Shown: positions 55,526 through 64,000 of the stretch, in pieces
Position numbering within the stretch: position 1 is the first letter of the stretch
How the letters are laid out: every line of letters begins with the position of its first letter
NCBI RefSeq assembly: GCF_030247195.1
Contig: NC_080671.1
Span: 33,392,343-33,456,342, forward strand
Source: Topomyia yanbarensis
Lineage: Eukaryota; Arthropoda; Insecta; Diptera; Culicidae
DNA length: 64,000 nucleotides
Direction: 5' to 3'
Made by a program: the position numbers and the translations under genes
The notes under the pieces: generated by a model
What the model was told of the DNA's origin: nothing
The model's database searches: none
Seen by the model: the letters and a program-made list of their open reading frames with translations, nothing else

Positions 55526-56219
55526 GGGACTGGAAGGTGAAGTATATTTTTCAATATTAAGAGCCATAGTACTCAAGGAAGAGCAAGAAGTTTAAGGAAG
55601 ATAGTTTAGAAAAGCGTGGAATAGTGTCATATGAGCAATCTTTGAGTTTCCCGGCTACTTAACCTTTTTCTGCTACCGTAGGAGTCAGAATCTTTTAACA
55701 TTAGAAATGCGAATTACCTGAGTCTGCGGCATGTCCAGACGAGCATAAAGTAACCTGTTACTTCATGCTGCTGGAACCGATCACTTCTTCGTAAAAAAAC
55801 GCTGAATAAAAAGTTGTAAATCATTAAAAAAAATTATATTAACAGCTAAAACTACAAAAAACTTTCTTTTTCGAGAGTTGTTCTACTGGACAGACTGTAG
55901 AGTGGGTTCACGGAAAGGCTTCCCATCCCATCGCGAAGAGCTCGGGCGTTTGTATGTTATCGTGTTCGATCGCGTAGGCGTTTGTTGGTCGCGTGGACGT
56001 TTTTATGTCGCGTGTGCTAGTGTGTCACTTCGCATGTATACATTCGATGGTAAAACCGGGTGTCCATTCGCCTATTCGCGTACACTTAATTTTCAGTGTA
56101 TGGTTCATATGCTAGAATAGAGTGAGCTCTCTATCACTATCAAGTCTATCACTAGAGTTCCCGGTCATGTCGCCATGGAACGTGTTGTCTGGTGGATATG
56201 AGCGCCATTTTTTTCTGAT
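55526..56219. other. No feature recognised
   Basis: Spacer. A plus frame of 80 residues at 55878-56120 (GC-richer, CVSLRMYTFDGKTG) has no recognisable domain. Confidence 0.25.
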
Positions 56220-57305
56220 TGGTCCAACTCACCATGGGCCACAAATCGATTTTTTTGGTCGAAAATCCAGAACTTACAATCCGTTAGTACTAGACTTTCA
56301 GTGTCTTTGGAACAAATTCTCTACAATAAGTGCCCTTCGTTTTAGGGAAAACAAAATTAGGGTAGCCCTCTCGATTTTTGAAATAATTTTTTTTTGTCCT
56401 GAATAAAAATAGATAGAAGGAATTCCAATGAAATGTAGAGAAATCAATTTTGAGTAACTTTGCTGAAAACGTTGAATTTCTATCTTCAACGGTTGTTATT
56501 TTACAGCAAGGTCCCTTGTTCCGCTTAGGGTGACTCTTAAAAATTCAGTTTTTTTTTAATATAACATCTTTGAAGTTGATTTCTCGTGAATGTCGTCTTC
56601 GAACAAAAGTTAGCTCTTTCAAATGCGCACATTCCCAATTCATTAACTTTTATACAAACAGAGTTATTGACGATTTTATGCTCAAAATTCGACATTTTCT
56701 AAGCTAAATAACTCCGAAGGTGGCAAAAAGTGGCAATCAATATTATGACCATCTGATAGCACTTCAAAAACACTACAAAATAAGGGGAACATAGTTTGTC
56801 TCTTAGCGAATCTTCATGTGAAATGTTTGCTTATAAACTACCTCTGTTCCATGGGCCAAAAATCGATTTTTTGTTGAAAATCCAGTTCTTATATCCCGTA
56901 AGTGCTAGATATTCAGTGTCTTCAAACGAATTTCTTCGCAATAAGTGCGCTTCATTTCGGTGTAAAAAAACTTGGATCTCCTTGATTTTTGGAATGAAAA
57001 TAATTTTGAGTAACTTTTGTTGACAATTCCTTAACTATCGACAGAGGCTTTTATTTTACGGCGTTTTCTTTTAATTGGTTTGGCCTGACTTTTAAAAAAA
57101 CAGTGTTTCAATAAAATACTTTTGAAGTCAATTTTCCAAAAAATTTTAAATTTTGTTCTGAAAAGTGTCTATTTTTTCTTTGGAGACCACCTTATTAGTT
57201 TAAAAAACTAAGATTGATTTTCTCTGAGATTAGACATTAGAAGTACTCATTGTTAGAAGCAAAAAAGTACCCACAGTGGACAGCTCGAATAACTTTATTA
57301 TTTTT

Positions 57306-57356
57306 TTATCGATGCTATCAATATAAATAAGCAATTTATATTGATAGCATCGATAA
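57306..57356. repeat. Perfect 22-bp palindrome
   Basis: TTATCGATGCTATCAATATAAA (split as TTATCGATGCT + ATCAATATAAA) at 57306-57327 and its exact reverse complement at 57335-57356, with a 7-bp loop TAAGCAA. It lies in the loop of the larger element. Confidence 0.95.
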
Positions 57357-57533
57357 ATTTTTTTTGCCGTGTATGGAAAATAACTCCGAAGGAGGAGGCT
57401 GCCAATCTATCCGTTTGATAATAATAAAAAATACTTTTAAATGAGAGCTGAACAGCTTCTTCCCCAACGTACATTCACATGAAATTTTTTATTGTTAATT
57501 TCCGAAGGCAAGAAATGGTATTTTGGGAAATTA

Positions 57534-57983
57534 TTAGGGCAAATTACAGTGAACTGAAACAGAGGAGGTAATATAATTAATAAAAGACAAATAAATCATT
57601 AATGCTAAACAAAGGGTGCTTCCTTTACCATAAACCCGAGCTTTCAATAAATTGTAATATGTTGATAATAATTTCTTTTTTTGACATGCGAATAAAACGT
57701 ATGCCATACAAATACTCCAAACATTCATTTTATAAACCGTAGTCCAAAAACCACATGTTTTATGTACAATTTCACTCCACGAAACAAGTTTAGAATAACA
57801 TCTTCCGAGAGCACCATTAAATTTGATTTGCATCGAAGATCCGGATGTGTGTATATAAGAACGGCGACTATGATCAATATATATTTTAAGTACGAATTTA
57901 GATGAATACCGCATACCTTCTCTATAACAGAGGTAATTTATAAGCAAACATTTCACATGAAGAGTCGCTAGGAGACAAACCAT
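57534..57983 (-). CDS. 149-residue frame in the loop of the foldback element
   Basis: This minus frame is the longest in the element. It starts in the right arm (MVCLLATLHVKCLLINYLCY) and runs through the loop (YIDHSRRSYIHTSGSSMQIK, FNGALGRCYSKLVSWSEIVH, KTCGFWTTVYKMNVW). It has no domain I recognise and is Cys, Tyr and Ser-rich. Located between inverted arms, it is where a transposase would lie, but there is no visible DDE pattern and the start in the arm may be fortuitous. Confidence 0.25.
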   Translation of the reverse strand: MVCLLATLHVKCLLINYLCYREGMRYSSKFVLKIYIDHSRRSYIHTSGSSMQIKFNGALGRCYSKLVSWSEIVHKTCGFWTTVYKMNVWSICMAYVLFACQKKKLLSTYYNLLKARVYGKGSTLCLALMIYLSFINYITSSVSVHCNLP

Positions 57984-58512
57984 ATACCCCTTATTTTGTA
58001 GTATTTTTAAAGTACTATTAGATGGTCATAACATTGATTGCCACTTTTTGCCACCTTTGGAGTTATTTAGCTTAGAAAATGTCCAATTTTATCATAAAAT
58101 CGTCAATAACTCTGTTTATATAACAATTAATGAGTTGGTCTCTGAAGAAAAAATGTGCGCATTTGAAAGAGCTAACTTTTGTTCGAAGACGACATTCACG
58201 AGAAATCAACTTCAAAGATGTTGCTGTAAAATAACAACCGTTGGAGATAGAGTTTCAGCGTTTTCAGCCAAGTTACTCAAAATTGGTTTCTCTACATTTC
58301 TTTGGATGGTCATATTCACCTATATTTTTTCATTCGGGAGATATTTTTTTTATTTCTAAAATCGAGAGGACCACCCTAATTTTGTTTCCCCTAAAATGAA
58401 GGGCACTTATTGTAGAGAATTTGTTCCAAAGATACTGAAGGTCTAGTACTAACGGATTATAAGTTCTGGATTTTCGACCAAAAAATCGATTTGTGGCCCA
58501 TGGTGCAACTGA

Positions 58513-60120
58513 AGGCATGGACCTAAGCTGTTAAAAAAAATTCGCTGTTGGGGTAAAACCAGAGGGTGAACAACTTGACAGCTCCTACACAAATCATTGT
58601 AACAACTAAAATGGCGAATCATTCTTTATTCAAGACCTGTTTTTATAAAAAACTTAAAAGGTGTTTAAAGTGACAATTTTTTTGATAAGATTTTTTTCTG
58701 TTTGAAAATTAATTTTTTGTAGACTATTTGAGGGTTTCGTGTTGTTTTGTTATAAATATAATGCAGTTGTGCTGCGATAATTTTTTTTGGAAACATCGGC
58801 ACATAGAAACTTCAGTAGCTTTGCGGTTAAGTAAACGGAACAGAAAAAAACAGAAGAGGAGATCAATGAGTTCAACAATCTTTGGGGAAGCGTTCCCAGA
58901 TTTTGAAAACATTAGAAAGACTTCTTCACGCTAGATATTAGGGTTCTTTGGGAAGCTTAAACTAACGTAAGACTGAGCATTGCTCAATTCGCATTTGGGA
59001 AGCTCAGAATTATTCTATCGAAAACGCATTTTTTGTTTGTTTATTTTTTGTTAGTAGGCTTGTTCGAACACGCTCATTCATAACAACTCAAATTTGAGCC
59101 ATATGTGCACATAGGCAAAAATGAGTTTTTTTTGTTTATTCATATTTGTGTTTTAGATGAAAATGTGAACGTTGGAGAAGCTTTTACTTAACAACCAAAA
59201 TAAAACTTATTACGTTATATTTTTCCAGATTTACAATATAACTCCAGTTAAATTTTGAGACATTTAAAATATTACTGACCTGAATCTCCCGACATTATTT
59301 CGATGCCTAGAATTCAATTCCTGAATCTTTCTCCACTTCCTTTTTCGCAGATGCGTAAGACTCAGTAATGGTAGTTGCATAAATAAAAAATAATAGCAAA
59401 TATAAGTTAACAATAAAACTAAATAATCTTAAAAATAAATTAACATGTATCATATTTGACATTGAAAAACTCATTTTACGTTAGTAAATTGTTATCAATA
59501 TTTTCGCTTCGAGCTCAAGAAAAAGCACACTTAAGGTCCAAACAGGTTGTGTGACAATAGAAGCATGACTAAAAAAACTTAGCACTCTTCTGGGCCATCA
59601 AATTTGTTTTGATTCATGCTTATATGCATACTTATTGAATTCATCCCTGGAATACAAACCTTACAAAGCTACAGCTCAAGAAATAAAGAATTAAAACTTT
59701 CATGTTTTGTTTTCCTTCAACGAATACCGGCTGCTATTCATATTTTGCAATACACAACGAATATGTTTTTACTGCCATGAAAGTGAAAACCGGAATCGTT
59801 TGATAAAGCGTGGAAGACAATTGTCCGTGAACTATCACGAATTACTGAAACATACAAAGTACTATCGCAAAGGTAACATCTATAACCAATTATTTAAGCT
59901 GTTTGAAACTTTTTTAATGAAAAGATCTCAACGTAAATTGAGTGTATATAATTGAGTCATACGGGCCTTGAGCCAAAAAAAAAAATTTGAGCGATTTCTA
60001 TGACTTTTTTTAAATTAAGATTAAAACATAAAAAGCTTTCAAGATGAAAAGGCTTGAAAATTTAGAAAGACTGTCAGAAAAAAACTTGTCTTCGTGGTCG
60101 ATACACAGTTAGACAGCTCA
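58513..60120. other. Unassigned; two weak frames
   Basis: Plus frames at 58728-58934 (68 residues, basic) and 59707-59955 (82 residues, ICFYCHESENRNRLIKRG) show some coding-like character but no recognisable domain. The rest is AT-rich. Confidence 0.25.
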
Positions 60121-61480
60121 AACCTCCAGTAACCCTATACCAGAGATCCGGATTTAAGCCATAAAGCGAGGAAGCGCAAACAGTATCGAAAGCACCGGAT
60201 CAACATCGATGGAATATAAATTGCAATTGCAACAAATTAGAACACTCCGTATGTCCGTCACGCTGTGATCGCCCTGCATGCAGGCAGAGCGAAAGAAAAA
60301 GAACAACGGCGGACAAAACGAATGACAAAACACGGATAGGAAACATGGAAACCACCATCTATCACCGGGCACTCGGACGGAATCCCGATTCCGTCTCCTG
60401 ATGGCGATGCCAAAAACCAGCCAACCGCGTTCCGACAAAGCGCCTCATGCCCGGTAGTCCATTTCCTTGCCCTGTTCAGCGCGGACGAAGGGGATGGAGC
60501 GAGAAAACGAACGGGAAGGGAAGCTTCTTTGTGGCGCAAATAATCTCAACCCGAGTTCCCGAGGAGCAGAACCTAAAAAAAAAACGTTGCATGAATAATC
60601 GTTTTATGTTTTATGTGACATGGAAGATTTAAATCACTCGTCCATATTGCATACACAAAATCGATCGTGTTTTTATTTTGCACTAAACGGGCGACGGCTG
60701 GTTGTTGCTTGGGCTGGGTAGGGTTTCCGACCGATGGCGGTGGCTCAATTTTTATGATTTTTATGTGTTCTTTACTGAGTTCCCGTGTTGCTGTTGTTCG
60801 TCGCCGCTGGCCCTCGTTTAGTACCCTGAAGCCATGAAGAATCGGAATGCGATTGTAATCGCTTTCGAGCTTCTGGTTTATTGTTTTTGATGCAGTGACT
60901 TTAGCCTGATGGGGGCTGCTGGGGAAAGTTTTGAAATCTCGAGCATTGATCGTAGTAGACCGACACTAGAAGCTAATTAAAGGGGTTCCAATTAAATAAC
61001 TGTTCATTTGAAAACAGCCTAACCCGAAAATTCTGATTGTATCGACAGACAAAAAAGTGCATTCAGATGAATTACTCTGAATAGATTACAAAATCACGGA
61101 ACTACTCCCGATACCGTACCAGCACTAATCTATATAGCAGCCACGGGATAAGGGTTCCAGGAAAAGCGCCCGATAGATATCTCGTGTGTCGCTCAGGTCG
61201 TGAAAACAAGGCAGTTCTATTCGAGGCATGTGCCTCCGATGGCGTCCTCCCGGGCTAGATACCGAAACATGGCTTGGAGGAGCTTGTAGTTGAACTCGTG
61301 TTCCTATTAGTAATGTAAACACTCGCGCGTGCAGCTTCCCCGCTGAGGTGTGCCGATCGATCCAAGATCAAATCCAAAACGGCGATGAGGCTGCCGTGTC
61401 GAAGCAGTTGGATACAATTTGGTAGCTACGCTAGATAAGTATCTCCGCGAACAGAGGGAAATGATGATCGATTTTACTCT
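60121..61480. other. CpG-rich single-copy stretch, possible host regulatory or exon DNA
   Basis: Balanced composition with CpGs (CGGACGGAATCCCGATTCCG near 60372, GGCGACGGCTGG near 60689). Frames on both strands at 60154-60540 and 61125-61322 lack recognisable domains. It is free of the window's repeat families. No exon can be defined. Confidence 0.3.
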
Positions 61481-61489
61481 TTCCGTTTT

Positions 61490-63470
61490 TTTAATCGAAT
61501 GGGAGTGTTTCTGTTCTGTACTTTAGTTCTGTCAGTCCTTTTTGTTCTTCTAGCTATTTTGTGTATTAGTTTTTGTTCTTGTTGTTTTTGTTCATTATGT
61601 GATTTTAATTTTTGTACGTTCGATCATTTTGTTTTTTTTTGTACATTTTTCTCTTTTTGGATGTTTTAGTTACTCCTGCTAATTTTGTAACTTTTGAATT
61701 TTTTATGTTCGTTTTTCCGTTAGTTTGTTCAGCTTTATGTTATGTGTCATTTTAGTTATTTTTGGTACTTTGTTCTTTTTGCCGTTATTGGTCTTCTTGT
61801 TAGTTTTGTACCTATCACTCTTTCTGTTTCTTTGTGTTTTTATTATTGTTTTTTTTTTTTTTATTATAGAGGCTTGAACCTGAGGGTCACTCGATTTTTT
61901 GTTCGGATTAGAAATATATCTCAAGAAAAATTCCTAACACTATGTGCGGTGATGGGAATCGACCCCAGGTGAGCTGCGCAAATAAAAATTTATTTACCAA
62001 CTACGTTATATACACCTCCTAGTCTTCCGTTCGTTTCATTCTATTTGTACGTTTTATTCTTCACGTTGTTTGGTCTACTTTTATTCTTTTGTTATTTTGC
62101 TACATTTCTGTTTTTACTTTTCTACTATTTTTCATTTTACTAATTGTGTTGTTTTTGCCATTTTGTTTGTAATTTTTATTTATTTCATTCTTTTTATTTT
62201 TAATTTTTCTCGTTTTTTTGTTATATTTCCTTATTTCTCTTATTTTTGTTATTAATAATTATTATTACTATATTCTAGTACTATAGTTATTTTTATTCTT
62301 GTTATTCTTTGTGATTTTTTATAATATTGTTATTTTTATTTATTTTAATATGTTTGTTATTTCCGTTATTTATTTTTTTTAAATATTGTCATTTTTGCAA
62401 TTTTAATTCATTTTGTTTTTTGATGTTAACTCTTTTTCTTTTACTTGTTTCTGTCTTTTTGTAAGTCATTTTACTAGATTTTGCTATTTTAGTAACATTT
62501 GCTATTTTTATACGTTGAACTCTATTTATACTTTTTGTTCGTCTTGTTCTTTCTGTTATTTTGATTCCCATTCTTTGCTCTTTATGATTTTTTATCATTT
62601 TTGTTTTTTTTGATAGTATTACTATTTGATAGTATTTGCTATATAAATTTGTAGCGTTTGTGCAAATATTTTGTTGTTATTATGTTATTTGTGTTATTTT
62701 GTTAAATAATATATTTTTGTTGTTATTGTTATGCTTATTATTTTTAATGTTTGTCTCTTTATTTTCTTTATTATAGCAACTAGTGTAATTTTAATATTTT
62801 TGCAGCTATTTTTGTTTGATTTGGTATATTTATATTTTTTATTATTCTTGCAAATTTTATTAATTTTATAAATTTTAATCTCTTGTTCTTGTCTGTCTCT
62901 TGGTAAGTTTTGCAATTTGCATTTATATTTTTTTGTAATTATTGCTATTGTATTTTTTGCAATATTAATTGTTCCTGTTTTTTGTAAATTTTGTGTTTGT
63001 TAATTTATGTTTTATTGTTTTTACTATAAGTGTGAAATTGATATTTCAGCTTTTCTGTTATAACTGTAATTTGCACTTTTTTTAAAATTCGTGCTATTAT
63101 TTTTTATGTTGCAATTTTTATATTTATGTCTTCTTTTTAGAACATAGTTTTTATTATTGCAATTATTTGTAATTATAATAATGTTTGTTGTTTTGGTAAT
63201 TTGCGTAATTTGAGCATTACAATAGCATATAGTTTTTGTTTCTTCCTCTTGTTTTATTGGTTATTCTAAAAATTCTCCTTGCTTTGGTTATATTTTTTAT
63301 TTCATGTATATTAAAAAAATGCTATTGTTATGTTTGCTTTTTTGTTGTTCCTATGAACTTTGTTTAAATATATTTTGCTTCTTTCGCGTTACTTTTTTAT
63401 TTTTGCAGTTGTTCTTATAGAATTAGTTTAAATATTTTCTATTTTTAATTATTTTTAATTTATTTATTAT
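61490..63470. repeat. Two-kilobase T-rich low-complexity tract
   Basis: The plus strand is about half T, built from degenerate TTTTTGTTATT, TTATTTTTG and TTTTTATT units with sparse C and G. It lies immediately beyond the 3' end of a minus-strand retroelement (63480 and up), so in that element's orientation it is an A-rich tract following its 3' UTR. Phe/Tyr/Ile-rich frames here are translations of the T runs. Confidence 0.85.
61866..62023 (-). mobile_element. tRNA-derived repeat remnant
   Basis: On the minus strand AACGTAGTTGGTAAATAAAT (A-box-like TAGTTGGTAA) is followed by GGGGTCGATTCCC (B-box-like GGTTCGATTCC), then CATCACCGCACATAGTGTTA and a CCTCAGGTTCAAGCCTCTAT end. This resembles a common mosquito tRNA-like module. 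The anticodon arm is eroded to A/T-rich sequence. It sits inside the T-rich tract. Confidence 0.6.
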
Positions 63471-64000
63471 TTATTACTTTTTAATTTTTTTAGAAGTAGG
63501 GAAAAGCCCCTTTGAGTGAAATTTCATTTAAATCTTTTCTCAAAAAGGCTCAAAACCTACTTGTCTTTTCCAAAATATGTATAAACAATAAATTCTTAAA
63601 CTATTTTAGCTCTCTTGGTTAAAAATTAAACCATAACGGAGCTGTGCTTCATCTTGATTCATTCATCGTCGGTTATCCAATGCGTACCTGTAAAGACATT
63701 AGAATATATGAAGAATCAAAGTTTGATATATGATTTTAAAAGAAATTCAAAAATGATTTTGAGGATAGCTAAGTCTCTATTACTCAATACATCTCTTATA
63801 GAGTGGAAAATATGTCTTCCAGTAGAAGAAAGAGAAGAAAGAAAATGGTGTCTAGTTTCAGAATATCGAGGCAAACGTAAAATTATGTCATCAATATCTT
63901 GATAAGATTCTGAGCATTCGCATAGATTTGTTTCAATAATATTAATACGATAAAGGTGCCTTCTGCATAAATAATGATTTGACATTATACGAGAAAAAGT
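63471..64000 (-). mobile_element. 3' end of a LOA-type non-LTR retrotransposon, running off the right edge
   Basis: It contains the C-terminal coding region (63716-64000), a 3' UTR (63490-63715) and a T-rich plus-strand tail. The UTR phrase GTAGGGAAAAGCCCCTTTGA and GCTCAAAACCTAC resemble the 3' UTR at 7038-7090 (GCAGGGAAAAGCCCCCTGGA, GGCATAAAACCTCC) of the first retroelement, suggesting a shared 3' end module. Confidence 0.8.
63716..64000 (-). CDS. C-terminus of LOA/R1-type retroelement ORF2 (partial)
   Basis: The frame is open to the window edge and reads TFSRIMSNHYLCRRHLYRI, then ETNLCECSESYQDIDD, then LPRYSETRHHFLSSL, and ends IRDVLSNRDLAILKIIFEFL plus seven residues. It matches the usual C-terminus after RNase H in LOA-like elements: 'SNHYLC..HLYRI', 'LC.CG..Y.DI.H..W.C.RY', 'VRDVL..RDL'. 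Here the His of the metal-binding 'DI.H' has become Asp and the following Cys is lost (LRLPRY), so the motif is broken although no stop has yet appeared. Confidence 0.78.
   Translation of the reverse strand, partial: TFSRIMSNHYLCRRHLYRINIIETNLCECSESYQDIDDIILRLPRYSETRHHFLSSLSSTGRHIFHSIRDVLSNRDLAILKIIFEFLLKSYIKL

Larger units (their letters stand above)
56220..58512. mobile_element. 2.3-kb element with 600-bp inverted arms and an internal direct duplication
   Basis: The left arm (56220-56855) and right arm (about 57915-58512) are reverse complements along nearly their full length. Landmarks are CACCATGGGCCACAAATCGA at the outer ends, TTCGAACAAAAGTTAGCTCT, GGCAAAAAGTGGCAATCAAT and TGTGAAATGTTTGCTTATAA at the inner ends. 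The right arm lacks about 65 bp present at about 56507-56570. A second, more diverged direct copy of the left arm starts at 56848 and runs to about 57190. No clear target duplication was found. Confidence 0.88.

Noticed and set aside
61742..62613. Phe/Tyr/Ile-rich plus-strand frames resembling membrane proteins
   Set aside because: They arise from T-rich low-complexity DNA and shift frame with each repeat unit.

Overview
The window looks like nuclear DNA of a culicine mosquito (Aedes-like; this is inference). It is AT-rich, with no bacterial-style gene order. It is packed with the debris usual in such genomes: non-LTR retrotransposons, hAT elements with 8-bp target duplications, MITEs with TA, TTA or TTAA target sites, foldback elements and tRNA-derived SINE remnants. 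I found no complete host gene that I can name. Almost all recognisable protein sequence is decayed transposon sequence. Several GC/CpG-richer single-copy stretches (about 3.9-5.5, 26.4-28.1, 47.3-48.8 and 60.1-61.4 kb) may be flank, intron or 5' regulatory DNA of host genes.

Layout. 0-7 kb: a 310-bp tandem pair, a foldback repeat, coding-like scraps, a GC-richer stretch and a 15-16 bp minisatellite. 7.0-12.8 kb: a minus-strand non-LTR retrotransposon relic (endonuclease, linker, RT, thumb), split by a 2,353-bp hAT element (8-bp duplication CTGCTATA) and by a 365-bp insertion that itself holds a 243-bp MITE. 12.8-18.9 kb: dispersed repeats, a piggyBac-like MITE and retroelement scraps. 18.9-31.8 kb: two inverted copies of an ATATCA-rich element sharing a protein-coding relic, several MITEs, and a nested structure at 21.6-25.9 kb. 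In that structure a TTTCGTGA-rich element is interrupted by a 2,851-bp hAT (8-bp duplication TGAATGAT), which carries a second copy of the same TTTCGTGA-rich element.

31.8-42.5 kb: two more piggyBac-like MITE copies, an inverted pair of coding-like arms (37.5-38.3 kb), a tRNA-derived SINE and an A-rich tract. 42.6-46.3 kb: a plus-strand Jockey/CR1-type retroelement relic with ORF1, endonuclease and RT parts. 46.3-53.5 kb: a GC-richer stretch, a palindrome, and a 2.0-kb TA-flanked element holding five copies of TGTAACGTGACAGA(T/C). 53.8-55.5 kb: an I-clade-like retroelement truncated inside its RT. 56.2-58.5 kb: a 2.3-kb element with about 600-bp inverted arms and an internal direct duplication. 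61.5-63.5 kb: a strongly T-rich tract lying just beyond the 3' end of a LOA-type retroelement that runs off the right edge.

The parts do not form a pathway. They record successive insertions, and in several places the nesting gives their relative order. The most unusual items are the nested TTTCGTGA/hAT structure, the TGTAACGTGACAGAT element, the inverted coding arms at 37.5 kb, and the ATATCA element whose two copies keep a similar peptide.
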